Of a stretch of 64,000 bases of DNA, positions 34,133 to 43,151 are shown piece after piece. The position numbers and the translations under genes were made by a program. Origin of the DNA: SB11 sp964584305 (lineage in GTDB: Bacteria > Bacteroidota > Bacteroidia > UBA8524); NCBI GenBank assembly GCA_964584305.1, contig CAZOZL010000003.1, positions 291,193 to 355,192 on the forward strand, written 5' to 3'. Numbering within the stretch: the stretch's first letter is position 1; each line of letters begins with the position of its first letter. Under the pieces are notes generated by a model. The model was given only the letters and a program-made list of their open reading frames with translations. It ran no database searches and was not told the DNA's origin.

Positions 34133-34360
34133 ATGGTACTTAGTGATTTAAAAAAAGGACAAAAAGCTAAAATTAGGTCTTTTGATAATTTACACTTAGC
34201 CCTAAAATTTTTAGAAATTGGGGTAGTGCCAGGGGCAATAGTTTCCATTTATGCTTTTGCGCCATTAGGCTGTCCCATTGCTGTAGATATTGAGGGAAGC
34301 AAAATAAGTATGCGCAAGCAAGAGGCAAAAACAGTAAAAATAGAATTGCTTAGTGAATAA
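34133..34360 (+). CDS. feoA: Ferrous iron transport protein A
   Basis: A 75-residue SH3-like FeoA from ATG 34133 (MVLSDLKKGQKAKIRSFDNL), with LKFLEIGVVPGAIVSI and FAPLGCPIAVDIEGSKISMRKQEA. An ATG at 34118 would add five residues (MIFVN) but crowds the operator and promoter, so the later start is preferred. FeoA is a cytosolic partner of FeoB. It overlaps feoB by 8 bases. Confidence 0.92.
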   Translation: MVLSDLKKGQKAKIRSFDNLHLALKFLEIGVVPGAIVSIYAFAPLGCPIAVDIEGSKISMRKQEAKTVKIELLSE

Positions 34361-36407
34361 TTCTACATTAAAAATAGCATTAGCAGGCAATCCCAATAGT
34401 GGTAAAACATCTATATTTAATCAGTTAACACAATTACACCTTAAAGTAGGGAACTTTGCAGGCGTTACCGTTGAGAAAATATCGGGTACAATAAAGTACG
34501 GCACAGCAACGTGGGAGATTACAGATTTCCCTGGTACTTATAGCCTTTATCCAAAATCTGAAGACGAAAAAGTAAGCACTCAAGCCTTTATAAATAGTGA
34601 TGATAGTGCGCACCCTGATGTGGTGGTTTTTGTTGCGGACTACTCGCAATTGCAACGCAATTTATTACTGCTTACCCAGTTGGCAGATTTAAAACTGCCC
34701 ATAGTTTTTGCAATAAACAAAGCTGATTTAGGCAATACGGATAATTATGAAAAAACAGCATTAAGCGAGCAAGCAAAGCGAGAACTGGGCATTGAAACTG
34801 TGCTTGTGAGTGCTAAAAATAAAGAAGGTTTTGATAATTTGCTGCAAGCCATACAAAATGCCCAACCTGCCAAGAGAAATTTTTGGCAAGTACCCAAAAA
34901 TTTGCACACTACTATTATTGAGAAAACGGCAGGGGCAATAACAAATTTATACGGCAGCTATGTACAACTGGTGGGTGGCAAAGGCATAGCAAACTACCAG
35001 CAACTTCAATTGGCAGAGGTGGAACAACGCCAGCAAAGTATTGCACCGTTAGCAAAAAGTATAACCCAAAAGGTAAAAAACATTAAAAACCGTGAAACCA
35101 CCCGCAAAATTGATAAAATTCTTACCCATAAAGTAGCTGGCCCACTTCTATTTATTGCCATTTTATATATTGTTTTTCAAAGTATATTTAGGCTGGCGGA
35201 GTATCCTATGGAAGCTATTGAGGCGGGTTTTGCATGGCTTAGCAATGCTTTAAGTGCTATTTTGCCTAAAAATATGCTTGCCAGTTTGCTCACACAAGGC
35301 ATACTACCAGGTATAATGGGGGTACTTATTTTTTTACCCCAAATACTGTTTTTATTCCTCTTTCTTTCGCTGATGGAAGAAAGCGGATACATGGCGCGGG
35401 TAGCTTTTTTATCTGATAAGTTGATGGGTAAAGTAGGTTTAAACGGCAAATCGGTAGTGCCGCTACTTAGTGGTGCAGCGTGCGCCATCCCCGCCATAAT
35501 GGCAGCCAGAAATATCGAAAATAAAAGAGATAGGTTAATTACTATATTGGTTACTCCACTTATCAGCTGCTCGGCACGGCTACCTGTTTATATATTGCTT
35601 ATATCGCTAATAGTACCGCAAGGCAATGGTGGGTTTATATTTAATAATCAGGGATTGGTATTAATGGCTATGTACCTAATAGGGATAGTGTTTGCCATAT
35701 TAGTAGCAGGAATTTTTAAATTAATATTAAAGGATAATGAACCTTCGTTTTTTGTGATGGAAATGCCCGATTATCAGCTACCGCAATGGCGAAACATTGT
35801 ACAGGTATTGTATATAAAGGCAAAATCTTTTGTGATGCAAGCAGGTAAAATAATTTTATTAGTATCCATAGGGTTGTGGTTTTTAGCAAGTTTTGCCCCA
35901 AGTAATCGTTTTGCAGAAATAGAAGAAAAATACCAGCAAGCAGAAATAATAAAAGGACTAAGCAAACAAGAGATAAATAATAATATAAGTGCTGAAAAAT
36001 TAGCCGCCTCGTACGCTGGTGAAATAGGGCGGTTTATTGAACCTGCTATACGCCCCTTGGGCTACGATTGGAAAATAGGCATAGCACTGGTTACATCGTT
36101 TGCCGCACGAGAGGTTTTTGTGGGTACAATGGCAACCATATATAGCTTGGGTACTGATGAAAGTAATTTAAAAACACTAAAAGAAAAACTACTTAGCGAA
36201 ACCAACCCAAAAACAGGGAAACCTGTATTTAGCATAGCAGTAGCTTTCTCTTTAATGATGTTTTATGCCTTTGCATTGCAATGTATAAGTACCATTGCCG
36301 TTATGTACAAGGAAACGCAAGGCATAAAATGGCCATTGATACAGCTTTTATACTTAACGGCTATGGCGTACTTGGCAGGGTTTTTGACGTATAATATGTT
36401 GTCGTAA
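34353..36407 (+). CDS. feoB: Ferrous iron transporter B
   Basis: A 684-residue Fe(II) permease starting at GTG 34353. The N-terminal G domain has G1 ALAGNPNSGKTSIFNQL, G3 DFPGTYSLYP and G4 FAINKADL; the membrane part has Gate motifs such as PLLSGAACAIPAIMAAR and TPLISCSARLPVYILLI with the conserved cysteines, and a final FYAFALQCISTIAV. It overlaps feoA by 8 bases, a sign of translational coupling. No FeoC is seen. Confidence 0.96.
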   Translation: MNNSTLKIALAGNPNSGKTSIFNQLTQLHLKVGNFAGVTVEKISGTIKYGTATWEITDFPGTYSLYPKSEDEKVSTQAFINSDDSAHPDVVVFVADYSQLQRNLLLLTQLADLKLPIVFAINKADLGNTDNYEKTALSEQAKRELGIETVLVSAKNKEGFDNLLQAIQNAQPAKRNFWQVPKNLHTTIIEKTAGAITNLYGSYVQLVGGKGIANYQQLQLAEVEQRQQSIAPLAKSITQKVKNIKNRETTRKIDKILTHKVAGPLLFIAILYIVFQSIFRLAEYPMEAIEAGFAWLSNALSAILPKNMLASLLTQGILPGIMGVLIFLPQILFLFLFLSLMEESGYMARVAFLSDKLMGKVGLNGKSVVPLLSGAACAIPAIMAARNIENKRDRLITILVTPLISCSARLPVYILLISLIVPQGNGGFIFNNQGLVLMAMYLIGIVFAILVAGIFKLILKDNEPSFFVMEMPDYQLPQWRNIVQVLYIKAKSFVMQAGKIILLVSIGLWFLASFAPSNRFAEIEEKYQQAEIIKGLSKQEINNNISAEKLAASYAGEIGRFIEPAIRPLGYDWKIGIALVTSFAAREVFVGTMATIYSLGTDESNLKTLKEKLLSETNPKTGKPVFSIAVAFSLMMFYAFALQCISTIAVMYKETQGIKWPLIQLLYLTAMAYLAGFLTYNMLS

Positions 36408-36409
36408 AT

Positions 36410-36441
36410 CTTGATTTTTCAGCTAAAAACACCGATATTTG
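36410..36441 (+). promoter_or_regulatory. Possible promoter for the sigma gene
   Basis: CTTG at 36410-36413, a 20-base spacer and GATATTTG at 36434-36441 match the Bacteroidota consensus in all but two positions. The predicted leader is about 65 bases. Confidence 0.4.
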
Positions 36442-36513
36442 CACACTTTTTTGGCAGTAGTGTCAGAATTATTGTATGTTCCCTTTCAGAATTAAAAAAT
36501 AAGTTAGTATTAA

Positions 36514-37377
36514 ATGAGACAGCTCAAAATTAGTAAGCAGTTTACCAATCGCGAAAATAAGTCGTTAGACAAGTATTTAAACGAAATAAGTAAAGTGCCA
36601 ATGATTGATGCACAAGAGGAGGTAGAACTTGCGCGCCGAATAAGAGAAGGCGACCAAGTGGCATTAGAAAAATTGGTGAATGCTAACCTTAGGTTTGTGG
36701 TATCAGTATCAAAACAATACCAAAACCAAGGGCTTACTTTGGGCGATTTAATAAATGAAGGGAATTTAGGTTTAATTAAAGCGGCGAAACGTTTTGATGA
36801 AACACGTGGTTTTAAATTTATATCGTATGCAGTTTGGTGGATTCGCCAGTCTATTTTACAAGCCTTGGCAGACCAAAGCCGTATAGTACGTTTACCCCTA
36901 AACAAAGTAGGTTCGATAGGGCGTATTGGTAATAAATCCGCTGAGTTGGAGCAAAAACTAGAGCGTGAACCCACTGCCGAAGAAATAGCAAATGCACTGG
37001 AAATACCTACTGCCGAAGTAGAGAATGCCTTGAAAACAAGCGGTCGCCACCTTTCAATTGATGCACCATTGGCAGAAGGTGAAGACAATACCCTTTTAGG
37101 TGTGTTGAATAATAATGATGAACCACACCCCGATTTACATTTGATAAACGAAAGTTTGCAAAAAGAAATTAACCGTGTTATCTCAACACTTTCTGAAAAA
37201 GAAAGAGATGTATTAAAATACTATTATGGACTTGATGGTGGACCAGCACATACATTAGAAGACATTAGCGAGAAAGTAGGACTTACCCGTGAGCGTGTGC
37301 GCCAAATAAAAGAAAAAGCATTGCGCCGCCTACGCAAATCATCAAAAAGTAAAATTTTAAAATCATATTTAGGATAG
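36514..37377 (+). CDS. rpoD: Primary sigma factor RpoD (sigma-ABfr type)
   Basis: A 287-residue group 1-like sigma factor. It starts MRQLKISKQFTNRENKSLDKYLNEI (region 1.2), with no region 1.1, as in Bacteroidota primary sigmas. Region 2 has VNANLRFVVSVSKQYQNQGLTLGDLINEGNLGLIKAAKRFD and FKFISYAVWWIRQSILQAL; region 3 LEREPTAEEIA; region 4 DVLKYYYGLDGGPAHTLEDISEKVGLTRERVRQIKEKALRRLR. It recognises the TTTG/TAnnTTTG promoters noted in this window. Its last 9 bases overlap the convergent recX. Confidence 0.95.
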   Translation: MRQLKISKQFTNRENKSLDKYLNEISKVPMIDAQEEVELARRIREGDQVALEKLVNANLRFVVSVSKQYQNQGLTLGDLINEGNLGLIKAAKRFDETRGFKFISYAVWWIRQSILQALADQSRIVRLPLNKVGSIGRIGNKSAELEQKLEREPTAEEIANALEIPTAEVENALKTSGRHLSIDAPLAEGEDNTLLGVLNNNDEPHPDLHLINESLQKEINRVISTLSEKERDVLKYYYGLDGGPAHTLEDISEKVGLTRERVRQIKEKALRRLRKSSKSKILKSYLG

Positions 37378-37842
37378 TTCTTTTAGAATATCCCATACCA
37401 AATCAGGCTCGTATCCTTTAGCAATAAGGTACGAGCTTGTTTTATTTTTACGTACTAATACATTGTTTTCTTTTTGCATTGCTTCCCACCGTTTGTATAG
37501 TATTGTTTTAAGTTGTTCATAATACAGTACATCGTCAATCTCTTTCAGTGCCTGTTTTATACAATAGGGCGATATATCCCTAAATTTTAATTCTCTTACT
37601 ATTTTTAAGCGCCCCCACTTTTTTACCCTAAATTTACCGCCAGCATACGCTTTTGCAAAGCGTTCTTCATTCAAATAATTTTCTTGTATTAAACGGTTGG
37701 TAATAGCGTTAATATATTCACCATTAAGGCTATAACTGTATAGTTTTTCCTTTACCTCACGGTGGCAACGTTCTTGGTATGTGCAATATTTTTGTATCTT
37801 TGCCCATGCCTCTTGTGGACTAAGCCATTGTTTTTTTTGCAT
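37369..37842 (-). CDS. recX: RecX family regulator of RecA
   Basis: A 157-residue RecX with the three-helix repeats: LSPQEAWAKIQKYCTYQERCHREVKEKL, ITNRLIQENYLNEERFAKAYAGGKFRVKKWGRLKIVRELKFRDIS, and YLIAKGYEPDLVWDILKEL at the end. RecX limits RecA filament growth. No recA is nearby. The stop region overlaps the convergent sigma gene by 9 bases. Confidence 0.93.
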   Translation of the reverse strand: MQKKQWLSPQEAWAKIQKYCTYQERCHREVKEKLYSYSLNGEYINAITNRLIQENYLNEERFAKAYAGGKFRVKKWGRLKIVRELKFRDISPYCIKQALKEIDDVLYYEQLKTILYKRWEAMQKENNVLVRKNKTSSYLIAKGYEPDLVWDILKELS

Positions 37843-37917
37843 TATTTTAGTAGAAAAAATTATAATAGTTCATACTTTGGAATAAAATTTGAAAAGATAT
37901 AGAAAACACAGAAATCA

Positions 37918-38349
37918 ATGAAAAAGTTATTACTCACATTATCATTTGCGCTAATCAGCGTTTTAGCAGTTAATGCACAAATTAAAACAGGTGAAAACAC
38001 AGACGGTCCTAAATTATCTTTTAGTGCCATCACCTACGATTATGGCAATATAACACGTAATGTACCTGCAAAACACGCATTTAAGTTTACAAACACAGGC
38101 ACAGCACCTTTAATTATAAATAGTGCAAACCCATCATGCGGTTGTACCGTGCCTACTTTTACCAAAGAGCCTATTATGCCTGGTAAAACTGGCACCATAG
38201 AGGTAGTGTATAATGCTGCTAACCCAGGCACCTTTACCAAATCTATTACAGTACGTTCAAACGGTGGTGAAATTTCTTTAACCATCAGAGGTACGGTAGT
38301 GGAGAAAAAAACTGCGCCTAAATCACCAGTAATTAACCCTGACAAGTAA
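37918..38349 (+). CDS. Secreted DUF1573 protein (copy 1)
   Basis: A 143-residue protein with signal MKKLLLTLSFALISVLAVNAQ and one DUF1573 domain, an Ig-like (ASH/MSP-type) fold: ITYDYGNITRNVPAKHAFKFTNTGTAPLIINSANPSCGCTVPTFTKEPIMPGKTGTIEVVYN. The paired cysteines in SCGCTVP are the family hallmark. Function is unknown; it acts in the periplasm or at the surface. It is divergent from recX and followed by a 43-base hairpin, then by a paralog. Confidence 0.9.
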   Translation: MKKLLLTLSFALISVLAVNAQIKTGENTDGPKLSFSAITYDYGNITRNVPAKHAFKFTNTGTAPLIINSANPSCGCTVPTFTKEPIMPGKTGTIEVVYNAANPGTFTKSITVRSNGGEISLTIRGTVVEKKTAPKSPVINPDK

Positions 38350-38370
38350 AACAAAATTTTAATAAATGAG

Positions 38371-38413
38371 TAAAACCCTTGCTTAAGTGTAATACACTTA
38401 AGCAAGGGTTTTA
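38371..38413 (+). terminator. 43-base hairpin between DUF1573 paralogs
   Basis: Two 21-base arms (38371-38391 and 38393-38413; inner core CTTAAGTGT/ACACTTAAG) pair perfectly around one A, followed by TTTTG. It ends or attenuates copy 1 transcription before copy 2, and the arms are long enough to be one of the dispersed palindromes. Confidence 0.75.
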
Positions 38414-38432
38414 TTTTGTATATTTACTATAT

Positions 38433-38846
38433 ATGACACATTTTGCCCTACTAATACAACTGCTTTTATTACCTGCTACAAACATACCACAGCAGGATAC
38501 AGTTGCCGCAGCTAAAATTTATTTTGAAGAAACCACTATAAAATTGGGCGAAATTTATCAAGGCGATAGGTACGAGCGGGTGTTTACTTTCACAAATACA
38601 GGCAATGCCCCATTAATTATTAACGATATTGAAACTGCCTGCGGCTGTACAGTAGTAAAATTTTCTAAAGAGCCAGTGATGCCTAATAAAACAGGCGAAA
38701 TAAAGGTAGATTATATTCCAAAAAAATCTACACTGGGTTTCATCTCAAAATCATTTGTAATTACATCAAACGCTAAAAACAACCCCGAGTATTTGTATTT
38801 ACACGGTACTGTAATAAAAAAAGAGAAGCGTAAAAAGAAAAGGTAA
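38433..38846 (+). CDS. Secreted DUF1573 protein (copy 2)
   Basis: A 137-residue paralog of the preceding gene from ATG 38433 (signal MTHFALLIQLLLLPATNIPQQ). The upstream ATG at 38379 lies inside the hairpin and would give a poor N-terminus. The domain reads FEETTIKLGEIYQGDRYERVFTFTNTGNAPLIINDIETACGCTVVKFSKEPVMPNKTGEIKVDYIP, with the same CGCTV hallmark, and it ends in a strongly basic KKEKRKKKR. It is a tandem duplication with clear divergence. Confidence 0.85.
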   Translation: MTHFALLIQLLLLPATNIPQQDTVAAAKIYFEETTIKLGEIYQGDRYERVFTFTNTGNAPLIINDIETACGCTVVKFSKEPVMPNKTGEIKVDYIPKKSTLGFISKSFVITSNAKNNPEYLYLHGTVIKKEKRKKKR

Positions 38847-38985
38847 AGACCATTGCAAGGGTTATGTTTCTTTTAAAGCAATTCTTTTAAAGCAATAAGT
38901 TGAAACCTACCACTTATAGATATTAGTACACTTATACATACTGGTACGGGTAGGAAAGCTAAGGCTTTCATCTTGCATCGGTCTT
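38846..38985. repeat. MITE-like element with terminal inverted repeats
   Basis: AAGACCATTGCAAG at 38846-38859 and the reverse complement of AAGACCGATGCAAG at 38972-38985 (12 of 14 identical) bound a 140-base non-coding segment. Its minus strand shares AAGACC..TGCAAGAT, GCTTTCCT.CC.GTAC, TATAAGTG and ATAAG.GGTAGGTTTCAAC, in order, with 61176-61339. It starts at the stop codon of DUF1573 copy 2. No transposase is in the window. Confidence 0.6.
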
Positions 38986-39085
38986 ATAGGTAGTGTTGAA
39001 ACAACAATTTTCTGGCTTTAGAATATTTATTATCTCTATCTCTATTTAAAACAAGTGTAACGGAAGTCTGCACCACAAACTCACG

Positions 39086-39979
39086 CTAAACAGAATGGGT
39101 GAGTGTACTCGTTTTTTCAGAAGTTAAGCCCCATAAGCCACCCGTATGTATGGCTACTATTTTTGTGTGTGAAGTGAAATAATCTTGTTGTGCTAATGAG
39201 ACTATACCCAGCATCATTTTAGCAGTATATACAGGGTCTAACAATATGCCTGTTTGCTGGGCAAAATCTTTTATAAAAGCGATAATCTTAGCATCAAACT
39301 TACCATAACCCCCAAAATGAAAATTATGAAACAACGTATATTCTTTTTGCGAAGTAAGTAGGGCATCAATCTCGCCCTTCAAATATTCAGCACCCTTTAG
39401 CACCACTATACCATTTATTATAGTGTTTGCAGTACCGTTTATTAATCCCGCTAAGGTAGTGCCTGTGCCTACGGCACAAAATATATGGTTATACGGTTGT
39501 TTTAGTTCAGTTATTAAATCGGTACAGCCTTTTGCTCCCAATTTTGAGTATCCGCCTTCCTCAATACGATAAACAGTGTTATAGCCTTTAAAAAACGTGT
39601 TAAAACAGGTATCTTTATCTCTGTATGCTTCACGGCTTACCTGTACTACCTCCATACCATACAGCCTACATATAGTCAACATAGAGTTTTGTAGTGGTTC
39701 ATCTCCTCTTACAATAGCAGTGGTTTTTAGTCCTAAAGCTGTGCCAGCACTTGCCGTTGCTACCAAATGGTTGCTATATGCACCACCAAAGGTTACTAAC
39801 TGTTGCTTGCCTTGTAGTACAGCCTCTTGTGCCAAATATTTTAGCTTGCGGTATTTATTACCACTCACAAAGGGGTGCAATAAATCATCTCGTTTCATCC
39901 ACACCTCAATTTGCTTTTCAGCAAATAGGGGTAGCATAATCTGCTGCTCTATTGAGGCTGATGTATTAAAGAAGTCCAT
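39086..39979 (-). CDS. PLP enzyme, D-cysteine desulfhydrase / ACC deaminase family
   Basis: A 297-residue fold-type II PLP enzyme. The cofactor lysine is Lys42 in FVSGNKYRKLKYL; TFGGAYSNHLVATA holds the Ser69-Asn-His catalytic or phosphate-side motif; CAVGTGTTLAGL binds the PLP phosphate and HTGGLWGL ends the active site. The family includes 1-aminocyclopropane-1-carboxylate deaminase and D-cysteine desulfhydrase; which substrate applies cannot be read from motifs, although D-cysteine desulfhydrase is the commoner activity in bacteria. It lies 53 bases after the M1 peptidase gene on the same strand. Confidence 0.85.
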   Translation of the reverse strand: MDFFNTSASIEQQIMLPLFAEKQIEVWMKRDDLLHPFVSGNKYRKLKYLAQEAVLQGKQQLVTFGGAYSNHLVATASAGTALGLKTTAIVRGDEPLQNSMLTICRLYGMEVVQVSREAYRDKDTCFNTFFKGYNTVYRIEEGGYSKLGAKGCTDLITELKQPYNHIFCAVGTGTTLAGLINGTANTIINGIVVLKGAEYLKGEIDALLTSQKEYTLFHNFHFGGYGKFDAKIIAFIKDFAQQTGILLDPVYTAKMMLGIVSLAQQDYFTSHTKIVAIHTGGLWGLTSEKTSTLTHSV

Positions 39980-40032
39980 CAGGGCGTTATTTGCTCTTTT
40001 TCTTTTTACAAGCTGTATTAAACTTAAAAATA

Positions 40033-41916
40033 TTAGTGGGTAGCACTGGTTTTTAAACCCAAAATAGCATCAATAGTATTGTACGATACTGAATGATACC
40101 CAGGGCGGGCTTTTTCATAAACGGCTAACGCCCATTTTTTACCCTCATCGGTTTTTGCTAATTGAGTATAAAGTGGTTTTAAAAATTTACGCCTACCTAC
40201 GGCTATTAAAAATTCTTCCATTTTGGGGAATGCAGGTGTATAATTTGCGCCTACTGCTTTTTGATACCAGTCGCAAGCAATTTCACTATTGCCAGAGTTG
40301 GTGAAATTAAAAGCGGCATCCAAATCTGACATTTGCTCAATAGTAAGAGGTTTGGGTAGGTTGCGCAAAAAATACTGCCAGTGTAGGGTAGTCCACTGGG
40401 TAGTGTCTAGTGAGTTTGCTTTGTTGCCCTTTTTAAAAGCATCAACTTGTGCGGTTACTTTATCAAACTCGCCCGATATGGGTTGCGGGCAATGGGCGGG
40501 TAGTCCAGCACTATATACCCATTTATCTATTTGTATTTGGGCTTTTAGGGTGCTATCGCCATGTAGTAGTTGTTCATCTAAATACACCAAAAAATCTTCG
40601 GTGTTCATGGTTTTAAACTCAAACGTTTTAAAATATGTTTTTACAAACTCGTCCCATTTTTCACGCCCCACAGCGTTTTCAATGGTACGTAAAAAGAAAT
40701 ACCCTTTTTCGTAAGCAATATCACTTACCCCCTCATCAGGGTCTCTGCCTTTAAGGTCTAATTTCAAATGGGTATCAGGGTTTCCTTCTCCAAAATCTTT
40801 AATAGAATTTTTTAATTCGCCTAAGGCAAGTGCTGCTTGCATTTCGCTTAACTCAACACCGTATATTTTCTCCATAATACGGCGTTCAAAATATACCGTA
40901 AAGCCTTCGTTTAGCCAAAAATCATCCCAAGTAGAGTTGGTAACTAAGTTACCGCTCCAGCTATGTGCCAACTCGTGTGCTATAAGCGATACTAAAGAGC
41001 GATCGCCTGCAATAATGGTGGGCGTGGCAAACGTGAGGCGTGGGTTTTCCATACCTCCAAAGGGGAAACTGGGCGGCAATACAATTACATCATACTTGCC
41101 CCATGCGTATGGACCGTATAACTCTTCGGCACTGGTTATCATTTTTTCTAAATCAACAAATTCCCATGCACTTTTCTCCAACATATCAGGCTCTGCATAT
41201 ACCCCGCAGTTTTCACCCAAGCTACTGTATTTAAAATCGCCAATGGTAATAGCCATCAAATAAGAGGGGATGGGCTGGGGCATATCAAAGTTATATACAC
41301 CATCAGCGTGCAGGGCGGTATCGTTGTTGGCACTCATTAGCACCATTAGTTTAGGGTCTGTTTTTATTTTGGCACTATATGTGAATTTTACACCAGGTCC
41401 ATCTTGCAAGGGTATCCATGTGCGTGCTAAAATTGCTTGCGATTGGCTAAACAAAAAGGGGTGTTTTTTTCCACTTGTTTGCGAGGGGTTTAACCATTGT
41501 AGTGCTTTTGCACTAGGGTCTGTTTTATAAAATATTTTAACTTTTTCGGTAGTTGCATCAATATTTATTTTTAAACTTTGCCCTAAATGCTCATCCTCTT
41601 CTCCCCACTCAAAAGTAGTTTCATTAGCCCCATCAAGCACTATTTTGCTAATGGCTAAACCTTTGGTATCAAGCCATAGTTCTTTGCTTTTGGTTTTATT
41701 TTCAAGGGTTAATTCAGCAAAGCCACTAAGTGTTTTAGAAACAAAATCTGCTTCCAAATCAAGGTGTAAGTGTTTAATGGCTACATCATTGGGTTTTGCG
41801 TACGAGTGTGGGTCGTTTATAATCATGGTCTGGTTTTTGTTTTCTTTAACTTTAGTATTGGTGCAATAAGTGAAAACTAAAGTCGTTAATAGTATCGGGA
41901 AAATGTTTTTTTTCAT
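40033..41916 (-). CDS. M1 family metallo-aminopeptidase lipoprotein
   Basis: A 627-residue aminopeptidase of the leukotriene-A4-hydrolase-like branch. ATG 41916 gives a lipoprotein signal (MKKNIFPILLTTLVFTYC). The upstream TTG at 41931 overlaps a CATATTTG promoter-like element and is rejected. Motifs: substrate-anchoring FPFGGMENPRLTFATP, zinc-binding LIAHELAHSWSGN plus the Glu of LNEGFTVYFERR, and a helical C-terminal domain (from about 480) ending YHSVSYNTIDAILGL. It likely trims peptides in the periplasm or at the surface. Confidence 0.93.
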   Translation of the reverse strand: MKKNIFPILLTTLVFTYCTNTKVKENKNQTMIINDPHSYAKPNDVAIKHLHLDLEADFVSKTLSGFAELTLENKTKSKELWLDTKGLAISKIVLDGANETTFEWGEEDEHLGQSLKINIDATTEKVKIFYKTDPSAKALQWLNPSQTSGKKHPFLFSQSQAILARTWIPLQDGPGVKFTYSAKIKTDPKLMVLMSANNDTALHADGVYNFDMPQPIPSYLMAITIGDFKYSSLGENCGVYAEPDMLEKSAWEFVDLEKMITSAEELYGPYAWGKYDVIVLPPSFPFGGMENPRLTFATPTIIAGDRSLVSLIAHELAHSWSGNLVTNSTWDDFWLNEGFTVYFERRIMEKIYGVELSEMQAALALGELKNSIKDFGEGNPDTHLKLDLKGRDPDEGVSDIAYEKGYFFLRTIENAVGREKWDEFVKTYFKTFEFKTMNTEDFLVYLDEQLLHGDSTLKAQIQIDKWVYSAGLPAHCPQPISGEFDKVTAQVDAFKKGNKANSLDTTQWTTLHWQYFLRNLPKPLTIEQMSDLDAAFNFTNSGNSEIACDWYQKAVGANYTPAFPKMEEFLIAVGRRKFLKPLYTQLAKTDEGKKWALAVYEKARPGYHSVSYNTIDAILGLKTSATH

Positions 41917-42019
41917 GTTTAAGAACTCCAAATATGCAGAAAAAAGCCTTATAACTACTGTTATTAGTTGATTTTTTTGCAGAAATGTTTTTTTTAAAAC
42001 TTTTTTGATGTGAAAAACC

Positions 42020-42027
42020 TAAATTTG
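42020..42027 (+). promoter_or_regulatory. Promoter -7 element for DUF4468-like gene
   Basis: TAAATTTG matches TAnnTTTG exactly. It lies downstream of the GTG at 42010 and so favours the TTG at 42055 as start. The -33 region is not recognisable. Confidence 0.45.
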
Positions 42028-42054
42028 CCCTTTTTTAGTACAAAAATAAACTCT

Positions 42055-42855
42055 TTGAAAACTTTGGTACACAAGATATTGAGCAGGCTATACATACCCA
42101 CTAAGGGTATTACCCTGTTACTGCTAATGGTACTTTCTGCCATAGCCCTTCAAGCACAGCCAGATAGTGGTGGCGATGATGAAGATGCAGACTCTAGCAA
42201 CTACGATTATTACGATGAAAATATAGATGGCGATGATTTTAAGTACGATGACGAGGAAAATTCTGATTTGTTTGATGATGATAAAAAGAAGGAAGCACCA
42301 ACGAAAAAGGTTAAAAAACCTTATGTACGCATAAAAGTACCTGTGGATACCATTTCAGAATTAATTGCCTACGAAGGCGTTATAAAACAAGATGAGTCTT
42401 ATTATGATTCACTGTACATAAGGGCAAAACGTTGGATACATACAAAATGGGGCGTACCCTTTGCAAAAAAGAAAAGGGACAAAAAAGGCAATAAAGAGCT
42501 TTATGTAAACGATGTATTGTACGAAAAATTTAAGGTAAAGGTTTCTGCGCCACTTGTGGTGAGGTACAATAAATACTCTAAATCAGAATATGGGCAGTTG
42601 CAGTTTACCATTACCATGCGTTTTAAAGATGGAAAGTATAAATATACCATTACTAATTTAACACATTTACTACCTAAAACCTCTGTAAGAAAAGATATAA
42701 ACTACGTGTATATGGAGTTTTACATGAAATCTGAAAGGAATGTTGTTACCTATGATAGATTTTTGAGGGCTGCCGATGGCTCAATACAATTATTAGTAAA
42801 AGATATGCGTAAATTTATGCGTGAGCCGCCAGAAATTGATGAAGACGATTGGTAG
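42055..42855 (+). CDS. Secreted DUF4468-like protein
   Basis: A 266-residue protein from TTG 42055, giving a 35-residue signal (KGITLLLLMVLSAIALQAQ). The open frame also allows GTG 42010, which the promoter element at 42020 argues against. After an acidic Asp/Glu/Tyr-rich stretch (about 40-75) comes a domain beginning IKVPVDTISELIAYEGVIKQDESYYDSLYIRAKRWIHTKWGVPF, the usual opening of DUF4468, and ending with YVYMEFYMKSERNVVTYDRFLRAADGSI. The family is a Bacteroidota-restricted periplasmic domain of unknown role. Convergent with the DUF4834 gene. Confidence 0.6.
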   Translation: MKTLVHKILSRLYIPTKGITLLLLMVLSAIALQAQPDSGGDDEDADSSNYDYYDENIDGDDFKYDDEENSDLFDDDKKKEAPTKKVKKPYVRIKVPVDTISELIAYEGVIKQDESYYDSLYIRAKRWIHTKWGVPFAKKKRDKKGNKELYVNDVLYEKFKVKVSAPLVVRYNKYSKSEYGQLQFTITMRFKDGKYKYTITNLTHLLPKTSVRKDINYVYMEFYMKSERNVVTYDRFLRAADGSIQLLVKDMRKFMREPPEIDEDDW

Positions 42856-42873
42856 TAAATCAGTATAAAAATT

Positions 42874-42902
42874 AAAAAGGGGCTAAATTTTAGCCCCTTT
42901 TT
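42874..42902. terminator. Bidirectional terminator
   Basis: AAAAAGGGGCTAAA (42874-42887) pairs with TTTAGCCCCTTTTT (42889-42902) around one T. The A run on one side and T run on the other serve both convergent genes. Confidence 0.92.
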
Positions 42903-42926
42903 AATGTATTAACGTTAGTCATTTAT

Positions 42927-43151
42927 TTAGTCTTTCACTTCTTCATAATCTACATACTCGCCCATATCATCGCTTTTGCTGCTTGATGTATTGCCCCCAT
43001 TAGATATTTTTACCTCCCCTTCATCATAGTTTTTCGTTTTATTCTCACTATTGTAATGGTAATTTTTTATTATCACATTGGTTTGAAATAAACCGCGCAA
43101 AAATTTAATCACAAAATAAGATAGTACTAATATGGCTAAGAAACGTAACAT
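42927..43151 (-). CDS. DUF4834 family small membrane protein
   Basis: A 74-residue protein with one N-terminal membrane helix (MLRFLAILVLSYFVIKFLRGLF) and a polar, Asp/Ser/Lys-rich tail ending DDMGEYVDYEEVKD. The tail GEYVDYEE is the mark of DUF4834, found only in Bacteroidota, often near sprE or PBP1A genes, as here. Function unknown. It is followed by the bidirectional terminator. Confidence 0.8.
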   Translation of the reverse strand: MLRFLAILVLSYFVIKFLRGLFQTNVIIKNYHYNSENKTKNYDEGEVKISNGGNTSSSKSDDMGEYVDYEEVKD

